Assembly: GCF_000429025.1 (NCBI RefSeq)
Contig: NZ_KE386838.1
Span: forward strand, 51,137 to 115,136
Reading direction: 5' to 3'
Length of the DNA: 64,000 nt
Origin: Actinospineispora spinosispora DSM 44797
GTDB lineage: Bacteria > Actinomycetota > Actinomycetes > Mycobacteriales > Pseudonocardiaceae
Shown piece by piece: positions 1 through 7,537 of this stretch. Positions within the stretch are counted from its first letter, which is position 1. Every line of letters begins with the position of its first letter. Made by a program: the position numbers and the translations under genes. Below the pieces are notes generated by a model. It saw only the letters and a program-made list of their open reading frames with translations, was not told the origin of the DNA and made no database searches.

Positions 1-346
1 ACCCCTGGCCCCACTGACCACTTTCGCAACACCTCGCAGAGCGTCATGTCGCGTCGCAGACACTGCAGCATCTGCGACACAACACGTGGGTCTGCGAGGT
101 GGGCCAGAAGGTCTGCGAGTGCGCGAGGTCCGCTCCGCGAGTCTCCCCGCAGGGGGTTCAGTGCGCAGCACTGCAAAGAACGCACCAGGCGAAGCAGAAC
201 GCAACCAGACAAGCGCGCGTCAGCGACGGCAGCGAAGCCGGAGCGAAGCGACCGGCGAAGCCGCCGTAAGTTTCCGGTCGCGGACCCCTCGAGGCGAAGC
301 CGACGAGGGGTCCCGACCGGAAACTTGGACGCGCGAAGGGCCGGCC
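1..346. repeat. Non-coding palindromic region at window start
   Basis: No gene is supported here. The stretch holds nested inverted repeats: ACCTCGCAGA at 31-40 pairs with 91-100, enclosing GTCGCAGA at 53-60, which pairs with 71-78. A larger stem has arms at 268-291 and 304-326 (23 of 24 positions pair) around a loop containing GCGAAGCC. Several GCGAAG motifs lie between. The right end abuts the stop codon of the minus-strand gene ending at 347. The downstream tail (CGCGCGAAGG near 330) resembles the tail of the structured element at 32.4-32.7 kb, so this may be a diverged relative of that element, perhaps acting as terminator DNA. Confidence 0.6.
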
Positions 347-1018
347 TCAGTTCTGGTCGGCGAGGGTGTGGGCCAACTGGTTGATGCGTTTGCCGTAGGG
401 GGCTGGGCCCGAGTCCGAGATGGCCGAGAGGGACAACGAGCCTCCGCTCTCGGTGCTGGTCGAGGTCGTGATGATCGATCCGCCGTGGCCACGCTGGATG
501 GTCATTCCGCCGCCGTTCGGGGAGAGCAGCACCCGCAGCGTGCCGCTGGCGGCGCCGTCGGTGACGTCGACCTCGAAGCCCCGCGCGCCTCGTGGACAGC
601 TCACCTGATCACCCAGTGGGCGTGGTGTGACCCCTTTTAGCTGCGGCAACACCGCGCTGAGCTGGTCGAACAGCTGCTGGTCCGGTTCGGAGCAGTCGCT
701 GGGCGCGACCCGTTTCTGCGCGGCGTCCGGTGCCGCCGCGTACGGCTGGGCGGGTGCCTCGGCGGGGGCGCTCGACGGCTGCGCGAGGGTCGTCGAATCA
801 CCGGACGGCGCGGTCAGCCGGCCCGCGCTGAACAGTCCGGCCCCGACCAGCACCACAGCGGCGATCGCCACGCCGCCGGTCATCCTGCGCCGGGACCGTT
901 CGCGCGCCCGCCGGGACCCGGCCAGCACGTCGTCATGGCCGAATGTGGCGGGCGGTGCACCTCGGTCCGCGTCGTCCGCCGCGTCGGAGAACATCTCGGT
1001 CAGCTTGCGTTGATCCAC
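347..1018 (-). CDS. Membrane-anchored partner protein of a SigE-type sigma factor
   Basis: A 223-residue protein with a polar N-terminal segment, one membrane helix at about residues 48-70 (alanine/valine-rich), a Pro/Ala-rich linker, and an external C-terminal domain with two cysteines. I chose the GTG at 1018 because a GGGGAG Shine-Dalgarno lies 5 nt upstream; this start lies inside the 3' end of the sigma gene (19-nt overlap), which suggests translational coupling. Position and topology suggest an anti-sigma or signal-sensing role, but no zinc-binding anti-sigma motif is visible, so the function is inferred from context only. Confidence 0.7.
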   Translation of the reverse strand: MDQRKLTEMFSDAADDADRGAPPATFGHDDVLAGSRRARERSRRRMTGGVAIAAVVLVGAGLFSAGRLTAPSGDSTTLAQPSSAPAEAPAQPYAAAPDAAQKRVAPSDCSEPDQQLFDQLSAVLPQLKGVTPRPLGDQVSCPRGARGFEVDVTDGAASGTLRVLLSPNGGGMTIQRGHGGSIITTSTSTESGGSLSLSAISDSGPAPYGKRINQLAHTLADQN

Positions 1019-1521
1019 GCCGACTCCCCTCCCAGCACCGTGCGCAGCGTCGCCAGACCGTGCGAGGTCTGGCTCTTCACCGTGCCCTGCCGGCAGCCCA
1101 GCGCCTTCGCGGTCGCGGCCACGTCCAGTCCTTCCAGGAAACGCAGCACCAGTACCGCGCGTTGCCGAGGGGGCAGCCGGTCCAGCGCCTGGGTCAGCGT
1201 GTGCCGGGTGGTCACCTGCTCCGCAGTGCCATCGGACCGACCCTGATGGATCGGTTCGGGGGTCTCCGGCACCGCCCGCTCGCGGCGCCACGGCCGTCGA
1301 GTCTCGTCGATCATGGCACGGACCAGGATGCGACGCAGGTAGGCATCGACAGCACCGGGATCCCGGATCGAGTCCCACTTGCGGTGCAGCGCGACGAACG
1401 CGGTCTGAGCGAGGTCGTCGGCCCGGTGCCAGTCGCCGCACAACAGGTAGGCGTTTCGCCGCACGACCTCGCGCCGGGCCCGGAAGTAGTCGGCGAACGC
1501 CGCCTCGCCGGCCTGATCCAC
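1000..1521 (-). CDS. SigE-family ECF RNA polymerase sigma factor
   Basis: A 173-residue extracytoplasmic-function sigma factor. Region 2 is seen near the N-terminus (DDLAQTAFVALHRKW) and region 4 near the C-terminus (LPPRQRAVLVLRFLEGL, then a helix-turn-helix with GTVKSQ). It would direct core RNA polymerase to a small regulon. I chose the GTG at 1521 because GGGAG lies 8 nt upstream; an in-frame ATG at 1581 has no ribosome site. It overlaps the downstream membrane-protein gene, forming a typical sigma/partner operon. The length fits the SigE-like 160-180 residue class of actinobacteria. The stimulus cannot be read from sequence. Confidence 0.9.
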   Translation of the reverse strand: MDQAGEAAFADYFRARREVVRRNAYLLCGDWHRADDLAQTAFVALHRKWDSIRDPGAVDAYLRRILVRAMIDETRRPWRRERAVPETPEPIHQGRSDGTAEQVTTRHTLTQALDRLPPRQRAVLVLRFLEGLDVAATAKALGCRQGTVKSQTSHGLATLRTVLGGESAWINAS

Positions 1522-1698
1522 TCCAGTCACTCCCGCCACAGGTAAAGACGCCTTTATCAGTTCGTTACCCCGCCGCGACATTGTCGGTGGGGGCTGCTTC
1601 AATGTCTCAGTGTGCGGCATTCTCCACGCGCTGGGTCGCGGTCCAGCACTCGAAGCGGTTCCCGGTTCGGCGGCCGATCCCGGTCGTCGGTCACGTCG

Positions 1699-2724
1699 AT
1701 GATCGATCTTCGTTCTGACACCGTCACCCGTCCGAGCAAGCGGATGCGCGAGGCGATGGCCGCCGCCGAGGTCGGCGACGACGTTCTCGACGGCGACCCG
1801 ACGATGGCCGCGTTGCAGGATCGGGTTGCCGAGCTGGTCGGCACCGAGGCCGCGCTGTGGACGCCCAGCGGCTCGATGGGCAACATCATCGCGATGATGG
1901 CGCACCTGAAGCGGGGCGATGCGTTCCTCGCGCCCGCCGGTGCGCACGTTCTGGACGCCGAGCTCGGTACACCCGCGTGGCTGGCCGGCGGCATGCCCCG
2001 GCCGTTGCCGCACGACGCCGGTCCCGGCCGGATCAGCCCGGACGCGGTGGTGCGCGCGGCCGGCAAGGACGCGCCGTACTACGCGCTGCGCACCACGCTG
2101 CTGTGTCTGGAGAACACGCACATGTCGGCCGGTGGCACGGTCACCGAGGTCGACCAGCACGCCGCGCTCGCCGCCGCCGCGCGGGACGCCGGGCTCACCG
2201 TGCACCTCGACGGCGCTCGCCTGTGGCACGCCGCGGTGGCGCTCGGGCTCCCGCCCGCAGCGCTCACCGTCGGGGTGGACACGGTCCAGGTCTGTCTCAG
2301 CAAGGGCCTCGGCGCGCCGGTCGGCTCGGTGGTCGCCGGGTCGGCCGAGTTCATCGCGGAGGCTCGCAGGCTGCGCAAGATGCTGGGTGGCGGCGTCCGC
2401 CAGGGCGGTGTGCTCGCCGCGGCTGGTCTGGTCGCGCTGGACAACATCGAGCGACTCGCCGAGGACCACGTCCGGGCCGCCCGCCTGGCCTCGGGCCTCG
2501 CGGAGCGCGGCTGGCAGGTCAACGAGCCGGCGACGAACATCGTGCTGATGTGGCCGGCCGACCTGTCCAGCACGCTGCGCCGCTTCGAGCAGGCCGGTGT
2601 GCTGGCGGTACCGATGGGCAACGCGGTCCGGTTCGTCACCCACGGCGACCTGACCGACGCCGACATCGAGACAGCGCTGGCCCGCATCGGCCCGGTCGAG
2701 GCGCCGAGCACTCGCCCCGCCTGA
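1699..2724 (+). CDS. Low-specificity L-threonine aldolase
   Basis: A 341-residue PLP enzyme of the threonine aldolase/beta-eliminating lyase family, which splits L-threonine (and allo-threonine) to glycine and acetaldehyde in the cytoplasm. The N-terminal signature IDLRSDTVTRPS and the PLP-lysine motif LSKGLGAPVGS are present, as is the substrate-binding HLDGARLWHA. The upstream in-frame extension to 1612 is Arg/Ser-rich and lacks the family consensus, so I start at the ATG before IDLRSDT. It is divergent from the sigma gene. It converges on the aminotransferase, with one base between stops and no room for a separate terminator. Confidence 0.93.
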   Translation: MIDLRSDTVTRPSKRMREAMAAAEVGDDVLDGDPTMAALQDRVAELVGTEAALWTPSGSMGNIIAMMAHLKRGDAFLAPAGAHVLDAELGTPAWLAGGMPRPLPHDAGPGRISPDAVVRAAGKDAPYYALRTTLLCLENTHMSAGGTVTEVDQHAALAAAARDAGLTVHLDGARLWHAAVALGLPPAALTVGVDTVQVCLSKGLGAPVGSVVAGSAEFIAEARRLRKMLGGGVRQGGVLAAAGLVALDNIERLAEDHVRAARLASGLAERGWQVNEPATNIVLMWPADLSSTLRRFEQAGVLAVPMGNAVRFVTHGDLTDADIETALARIGPVEAPSTRPA

Positions 2725-2725
2725 C

Positions 2726-3910
2726 TCAGCCCCAGTACTTGCCGAGGCGGTCCAGGGCTTCGGAGATGTCGGCGGTCTCGCCCGCGAACGACAGCCGGAT
2801 GAAGCGTTGGCCGCGCACCGTGTCGAAGTCGAGTCCGGGCGCGACCGCGATGCCGGTGTCGGCGAGCAACGTGCGGCAGTAGCTCATCGTGTCCTGGCTG
2901 AGATGCCCGATGTCGGCGTAGACGTAGAACGCTCCGTCCGCCGGGGCGAGCGCCTCGATGCCGATCTCGGGCAACCCGTTGAGCAGCAGCGACCGGTTCA
3001 CCGCGTACCGGGCGACGTGTCCCTCGACCTCGGCGATGCTGACCGGGTCGAACGCGGCCACCGCGGCGTGCTGCGGCAGTGCGGGCGGGCACACCGTGAA
3101 GTTGCCGGCGAGCCGGTAGGCCGCGTCGGCCAGCCGAGGTGGCAGGACCAGCCAGCCCAGCCGCCACCCGGTCATCGAGAAGTACTTCGAGAACGAGTTG
3201 ACGACGATCGCTTCGCGCGAGGTCTGCCACGCGCAGCTGGTCGAGGGCGCACCCGGATACGACAGGCCGTGGTAAATCTCGTCGCTGACCAGCTGCACCC
3301 CGTTGTCCTCGCACCACCGCGCGATGTCGGCCAGCTCGTCGGGTTCGAGCACGGTGCCGGTCGGGTTGGCCGGGCTCGCCAGGATCAACCCCTTGACCGG
3401 GTCGGATCGATGGACCTCCTCGAGCATGTCGCGGGTGGGTTGGAAACGGGTGTCCGGTCCGCAGTCGAGCTCCACGACCTCGCAGTCGAGCGCACCCAGA
3501 ATGTTGCGGTAGCAGGGGTAGCCAGGGCGGGCCAGCGCGACGCGATCGCCGGCATCGAACGCGGCGAGGAAGGCGAGCAGGAACCCACCGGATGCCCCGG
3601 TGGTGACCAGGACGTCCTCGGCCTCGACGGTGACGCCGTACCAACCGAGGTAGTGGCCGGCGATCGCGGAACGCAGCTCCGGGATACCGGTGGCGACCGT
3701 GTAGCCGAGCACATCCGTGTTCAGCGCCTGAACCGCGGCGGTGCGGACCGGCGCGGGTGCCGGCGTGGACGGCTGACCGGCCGACAGGTTGATCAGGTCG
3801 CCGTGACTGCGCTGCCGCGCGCCTGCCGCCGCCCAGACGTCCATCACGTGGAACGGCTCGACCGCCGCCCGTTGCGCCACCGACAGCCTGGCCTCAGCTC
3901 CACCGATCAT
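2726..3910 (-). CDS. Class I pyridoxal-phosphate aminotransferase
   Basis: A 394-residue fold-type I aminotransferase (AspC/AlaT-like). The PLP lysine is in SFSKYFSMTGWR; NPTG and the phosphate-binding Arg region RLSFAGE are also visible. It moves an amino group between an amino acid and a 2-oxo acid; the exact substrate is not predictable from the motifs. The gene starts 19 nt after the transglycosylase gene ends and is probably co-transcribed with it, which is an unusual metabolic partner for a wall enzyme. GTG/ATG choices near 3910 are equivalent within a few codons. Confidence 0.9.
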   Translation of the reverse strand: MIGGAEARLSVAQRAAVEPFHVMDVWAAAGARQRSHGDLINLSAGQPSTPAPAPVRTAAVQALNTDVLGYTVATGIPELRSAIAGHYLGWYGVTVEAEDVLVTTGASGGFLLAFLAAFDAGDRVALARPGYPCYRNILGALDCEVVELDCGPDTRFQPTRDMLEEVHRSDPVKGLILASPANPTGTVLEPDELADIARWCEDNGVQLVSDEIYHGLSYPGAPSTSCAWQTSREAIVVNSFSKYFSMTGWRLGWLVLPPRLADAAYRLAGNFTVCPPALPQHAAVAAFDPVSIAEVEGHVARYAVNRSLLLNGLPEIGIEALAPADGAFYVYADIGHLSQDTMSYCRTLLADTGIAVAPGLDFDTVRGQRFIRLSFAGETADISEALDRLGKYWG

Positions 3911-3929
3911 GTGGTGCAGCCTAAGCCGC

Positions 3930-4676
3930 TCAGTAGCCCCGATATCGACCTCCCGCCGCCAGACTGACGATGCCCGGGGCCTGCGACACCGAGCCGTAGC
4001 GGGCGACCGCGTACCGGACGCCGGCGATGATGTTGTCGACCGGATCGCGGATGTTGTCGTGTCCCGGAAGGTGCCAGCGCGCGAACGTCGGCGGGATCGT
4101 CTGCATCAACCCGGTCGACGGTGTCCCCCGGCGCGCGTTGCTGTCGCTGTTGTTGACCGCGTCCGGGTTGCCCGCCGACTCGTACTTGATGATCGTCTTG
4201 ATGTCCTCCGTGTCGATCTGTTCGTCGCGGTACCCGTTCGCACGCAGAATCCGGGTGGCCTCGGTTACCCACTGGTCGACCGAGCCGCCGCCGCGCTTCG
4301 GCGTGACCGGATGCAGGCGTTCGTCAGTGGGCGGCCGAGGCCGAGGAATGTTCTGCCTCGGCGTCGGCGCTCGAGGTGTTCCCGGGACCCGTACCTGGGA
4401 CAGCTCACGCAACGCCCGCTCCACGGCCCGCAGCTCGAGGTCCCACCCCGGCGACGGACGTCTCGTCACCACGGCGGCGAGGCCGGACAACGCCCCCGCC
4501 AGCCGGCGGGTGGCCTGTTCGAGCGCTTCGGCCCAGCCCTGGTACGCCCGGGCCGCGTCCCCGGTCCACGCCGGCCCGAGCCACGTGACCAGCTGGATCG
4601 GCGCCCGCCCCGCGTGCCCGAGCAACGCCGACGCCTCGGCCCAGCGCACCGACGCCGCCTCCGAGGGCGTGCTCAC
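3930..4676 (-). CDS. WXG100-like protein with C-terminal lytic transglycosylase domain
   Basis: A 248-residue protein. The N-terminal ~95 residues are helical with a WTGDAARAYQGW motif of the WXG100 type (ESX substrate fold). A Pro-rich linker follows. The C-terminal ~110 residues form an SLT goose-lysozyme-like domain: catalytic Glu in IIKYESAGNP, then STGLMQTIPPTFARW, then the Ala-Gly repeat region. It would cleave peptidoglycan outside the membrane after type VII-like export. There is no signal peptide, consistent with ESX export. The GTG at 4676 overlaps the upstream stop as GTGA, so the two genes are coupled. Confidence 0.85.
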   Translation of the reverse strand: MSTPSEAASVRWAEASALLGHAGRAPIQLVTWLGPAWTGDAARAYQGWAEALEQATRRLAGALSGLAAVVTRRPSPGWDLELRAVERALRELSQVRVPGTPRAPTPRQNIPRPRPPTDERLHPVTPKRGGGSVDQWVTEATRILRANGYRDEQIDTEDIKTIIKYESAGNPDAVNNSDSNARRGTPSTGLMQTIPPTFARWHLPGHDNIRDPVDNIIAGVRYAVARYGSVSQAPGIVSLAAGGRYRGY

Positions 4677-4960
4677 CAGACACCCGTCCGGCACATCCGC
4701 CGGGCGATGTCGGCGTCCGTGGTCCGCATGTCGATCGCGCAGGCCGCGACGGCGCCCGCCGCCGCGGATAATCGGTCCGCCGTCTGCGACAACGCCTGGT
4801 AGCAGGCAAGATCGACGTCGGCGATCGCCCGAGCCTGCTCGTCGGGCACGCCAGGGGGAGCAGCTCGGGCCGCCGAGTCCAACCAGGTGGTGATCTCAGC
4901 GGCCCGCCGGGCCAACTCGGTGCCGACCTGCTCGAGGTCCTTGGTCACGTAGCGCGTCAT
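4673..4960 (-). CDS. Small helical ESX-associated (WXG100-like) protein
   Basis: A 95-residue, Ala-rich, all-helical protein beginning MTRYVTKDLEQVG, with an internal TWLDS turn in the place where WXG100 proteins carry WxG. It lies directly upstream of, and overlaps by 4 nt, the transglycosylase with its own WXG100-like domain, so the two are likely partners exported together. Length (~100) fits the WXG100/EspC superfamily. The assignment is by size, helical pattern and context; the WxG tripeptide itself is not strictly present. Confidence 0.65.
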   Translation of the reverse strand: MTRYVTKDLEQVGTELARRAAEITTWLDSAARAAPPGVPDEQARAIADVDLACYQALSQTADRLSAAAGAVAACAIDMRTTDADIARRMCRTGVW

Positions 4961-5014
4961 GCCAGTAGAGACGGCTCCCGACACGCAACGGTTCCATCGA
5001 GTTAGTGGCGCCAA

Positions 5015-5074
5015 GATCACCACCGTCTGATGGCTGTTCTTCGGCCCGAAATCAGCCCTCAGGCGGTGGTGATC
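5015..5074. repeat. GATCACCACC-arm palindrome, copy 1
   Basis: Inverted repeat with arms 5015-5036 and 5053-5074 (22 bp, two mismatches that become G-U in RNA). A second copy of the same sequence lies at 23701-23764. Here it sits between the promoter side of the WXG100-like operon and the stop codon of the SodC-like gene, where it could terminate the latter. Confidence 0.85.
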
Positions 5075-5086
5075 ATGGCAATCCCA

Positions 5087-5680
5087 TTAGAGACTGGCGC
5101 TCACACACGCCGCCCGTGCGCCCGCGGTGCCGGCCTTGCCGGGAGCGGTCTGAGTGGGGTCGGCGTGGATCACGACGGACCCGGCCCGCGCATCGGTGAA
5201 CTTCCACTCGACGGTGCGCGTGACGGTCGCGTTGCCCTGCGCGTCGGTCGTGAAGTCGAGCCAAATCTCGTTCTGCGCATTGGCGAATGCCGGGTTCACC
5301 GACGGCTTCACCGGATCAGGCATGTGCTGGAAATGCGCACCCGCGTCATCCCCCACCGGCCCACACGGCTTGGCGTGCGCGTGCGCGCCGTACGCCCGGT
5401 TCGGCAGCAACCCGTGCACACTCAACGTGATCGTCGTCGAGTTGTCCTGGATGTACTCCGCGACCAGCGCCCGCGCGCCGTCCGGCACGAGCTTCTTGTC
5501 GTAGTTGAAGGCAGCCTTGTCCTTGGCGAACGTGACCATCACCTGCGTACCGGTGCTGGACGACGCCGGATGCGGCATGTCCGGCATCGTGGACGGCTTC
5601 TCGGAGCTCCCGCACCCGGCGGCGGCGAGCAGTACACCCGTAGTCCCGACGACCGTCAGGTATCTCTTCAACTTTTGCAT
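5087..5680 (-). CDS. SodC-like (Cu,Zn superoxide dismutase family) lipoprotein
   Basis: A 197-residue exported lipoprotein: signal peptide followed by the lipobox LAAAGC with Cys at about residue 23. The fold-defining motifs of Cu,Zn-SOD are recognisable: GAHAHAKPC (two copper-type His and a disulfide Cys), GAHFQH, VVIHADP, and the end GARAACV with the partner Cys and active-site Arg. The zinc loop is short and the usual ligand spacing is altered, so true dismutase activity is uncertain. It would act outside the membrane against superoxide or as a copper-binding protein. It lies alone next to tRNA-Lys. Confidence 0.82.
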   Translation of the reverse strand: MQKLKRYLTVVGTTGVLLAAAGCGSSEKPSTMPDMPHPASSSTGTQVMVTFAKDKAAFNYDKKLVPDGARALVAEYIQDNSTTITLSVHGLLPNRAYGAHAHAKPCGPVGDDAGAHFQHMPDPVKPSVNPAFANAQNEIWLDFTTDAQGNATVTRTVEWKFTDARAGSVVIHADPTQTAPGKAGTAGARAACVSASL

Positions 5681-5805
5681 AGTGTAATCATCGGGAAACG
5701 ATCATGTCTTGGCTTCTCTCCCAGGCCAACGCCACCGGATCGGGTCACCCGTTCGGATAGGGTCAGGTCCACTCGGACGGGCCAGGTACGCTGGGTCACC
5801 GCACG

Positions 5806-5878
5806 GGGCCTCTAGCTCAATCGGCAGAGCAGCGGACTTTTAATCCGCGGGTTCGGGGTTCGATCCCCCGGGGGCCCA
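5806..5878 (+). tRNA. tRNA-Lys (anticodon TTT)
   Basis: A 73-nt cloverleaf. Acceptor GGGCCTC (5806-5812) pairs with 5871-5877 including one G-U. D-arm GCTC/GAGC; anticodon stem GCGGA/TCCGC around loop CTTTTAA, giving anticodon TTT; T-arm CGGGG-TTCGATC-CCCCG. Discriminator A at 5878. The following CA may be genomic, but a full CCA is not encoded. Confidence 0.97.
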
Positions 5879-5976
5879 CACTTACCTCAGGTCCGACTCC
5901 TCATCCGCATGGTGGTGTGACCGGGCTGGTCGCTGAACGTCCTATTGGACACCCGAGAGTCGTCCTGGCGCCGGAC

Positions 5977-6876
5977 TTACCCGAAGTAATGGCCGGTTCG
6001 CACGCCCTCGATCCAGCCGGGACGGGTCGGCTCCCAACCCAGCAGTTCGCGGGTCTTGTTGTTGGACGTCGGGTTGTCGAGGCCGGCGAAGACGGCGAGG
6101 AAGCCGAGGTACCGCGGGGCCTGCTCCTCGGTGATGCTCATGGTCTCGATTCCGAGCTTGCCCGCGATCGTCTCGGCGATCACTTTGCGCGTGATGCCGG
6201 TGTCGCCGACGCCGTGCAGCGTCGAACCGGCGGAGGCTTTCTCCAGCGCCAGGCGGTAGAGGACGCCGATGTCGTAGGTGTTGGCCGCGGGCCAGCGGTT
6301 GGAGCCGTCACCGGTGTAGGCGGCCACTCCGTTCTCCCGGGCGAAGCCGATCAGGGCGTGGGTGAAGCCGTGGTGGTCGAGGTCACTGTGGACCATGGGC
6401 GCGAGCCGCACGACCGAAGAGCGCACGCCCCGCTGGGCCAGGCTGATCGTGTAGTTCGCCGCATCGACGCGGGGACCGCCGCCGGACTGGTCGTCCTCGG
6501 TGCCGGGGCGGCCGGTGATCCCGGCCATGGCGAGCATCAAGGTGCCGCCGGTCGTCACGAAGGGCTTGTCGGTACCGACCAGGGTCTCGCCGATCGCTCG
6601 GATGGCGGCCAGATCCGAGTCGACCGCGCCGGTGAAGTCGCCGGTACGCATCGCCTCGTGCTTGAAGGCGAGGTGGATCACGCCGTCGGCCCGGGCGGCC
6701 TCGGCCTTGAGATCGTCGAGTTCGTCCAGATCGCCGCGGTGGACCTCGGCACCGAGCGCGGTGATCGCCGCGGCCGAGGCGTCGGAGCGTGCGAGGCCGA
6801 CGACCCGATGCCCGTTGTTGATCAGTTCGGGGATGACGGCGGCGGCGATGTGGCCTGACGCTCCGGTGACGAACAC
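5977..6876 (-). CDS. Extended SDR / NAD-dependent epimerase-type oxidoreductase
   Basis: A 299-residue Rossmann protein of the extended short-chain dehydrogenase family. It opens with VTGASGHIAAAV (a TGxxGxxG nucleotide motif), and has RSDAS after strand 2 and DLDELDDL for the adenine pocket. The catalytic YxxxK appears weak (the nearest is NYTISLAQR), so it may be an atypical member. The GTG at 6876 is the first codon of the Rossmann strand. It is divergent from the TetR gene at 6971, and two matching operator palindromes lie between them. It is therefore probably the TetR target. Substrate unknown. Confidence 0.85.
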   Translation of the reverse strand: MFVTGASGHIAAAVIPELINNGHRVVGLARSDASAAAITALGAEVHRGDLDELDDLKAEAARADGVIHLAFKHEAMRTGDFTGAVDSDLAAIRAIGETLVGTDKPFVTTGGTLMLAMAGITGRPGTEDDQSGGGPRVDAANYTISLAQRGVRSSVVRLAPMVHSDLDHHGFTHALIGFARENGVAAYTGDGSNRWPAANTYDIGVLYRLALEKASAGSTLHGVGDTGITRKVIAETIAGKLGIETMSITEEQAPRYLGFLAVFAGLDNPTSNNKTRELLGWEPTRPGWIEGVRTGHYFG

Positions 6877-6901
6877 ATGTATGAGGACTCCATCAAGGAT
6901 T

Positions 6902-6953
6902 CGATGTCACTTGGTGACATCGAACGTAGCACCCCATGTCACTTGGTGCCATC
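6902..6953. promoter_or_regulatory. Two TetR operator palindromes
   Basis: 6902-6922 is a perfect 9-bp inverted repeat CGATGTCAC-TTG-GTGACATCG. 6936-6952 repeats the same core ATGTCAC-TTG-GTGCCAT with one mismatch. Centres are about 32 bp apart, near three helical turns. They fill the space between the divergent SDR and TetR genes, so the TetR protein probably represses both. Confidence 0.85.
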
Positions 6954-6970
6954 AAGTACGCTGAGAGGCG

Positions 6971-7534
6971 ATGTCCCGCTGGAGACCAGACGCCGAAGGC
7001 CGCCTCAGTCGGGCCGCCATAGCCCTCTTCGAGGAGCAGGGCTACGACCAGACCACGGTCGCGCAGATCGCCGAGGCCGCTGGCCTGACCAAACGGACCT
7101 TCTTCCGGTACTTCTCCGATAAGCGCGAAGTGCTGTTCAGCGGCGCGCACGAGCTTCAGCAACGTTGGGTCGCCGGGATCGAAACGGCCCCGGCGGACGC
7201 AGGCCCGATGGTCGCGGTCTTTGCTGGGCTCGATGGGGTGGCCGAGCTGTTCACCGACCGCTACGCCTTCGCCCGGATACGGGCCCGGGTCGTCGCGGCG
7301 AACCCGGAGCTGCAGGAGCGCGAGCTGATCAAGCTTCAGTCGCTTGCCGGAGCCGTCCAGGCCGCGCTCGTTGATCGCGGCGTCCCCGCCAACGCCGCGA
7401 TCCTCGTCGCCCACGCGAGCGTGACCGTCTTTCACGTGGCCTTCGCCCGTTGGGTCGACCAGGACGACCCGACCGCCCTCAGGCGATTGATGGACGAGTC
7501 ACTGAGGGACCTGCGATCGGCGATCGCCCTCTAG
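6971..7534 (+). CDS. TetR-family transcriptional regulator
   Basis: A 187-residue dimeric repressor. The N-terminal helix-turn-helix is clear (TVAQIAEAAGLTKRTFFRYF, about residues 28-50), followed by a divergent all-helical ligand domain. It is divergent from the SDR gene, with two identical-core palindromes between them, the classic arrangement for autoregulation plus control of the neighbour. GAGAGGCG lies just ahead of the ATG. The ligand cannot be predicted. Confidence 0.93.
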   Translation: MSRWRPDAEGRLSRAAIALFEEQGYDQTTVAQIAEAAGLTKRTFFRYFSDKREVLFSGAHELQQRWVAGIETAPADAGPMVAVFAGLDGVAELFTDRYAFARIRARVVAANPELQERELIKLQSLAGAVQAALVDRGVPANAAILVAHASVTVFHVAFARWVDQDDPTALRRLMDESLRDLRSAIAL

Positions 7535-7537
7535 TGG

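Noticed and set aside
86..640. Open frames across the first 640 bases on the plus strand
   Set aside because: They lie opposite the sigma-partner gene or in palindromic DNA, have Arg/Ala/Gly-rich composition and no ribosome site.
1000..2643. A 547-residue minus-strand frame covering the sigma gene and antisense to threonine aldolase
   Set aside because: Only its last 173 residues are the sigma factor; the rest has the Arg/His-rich composition of an antisense shadow.
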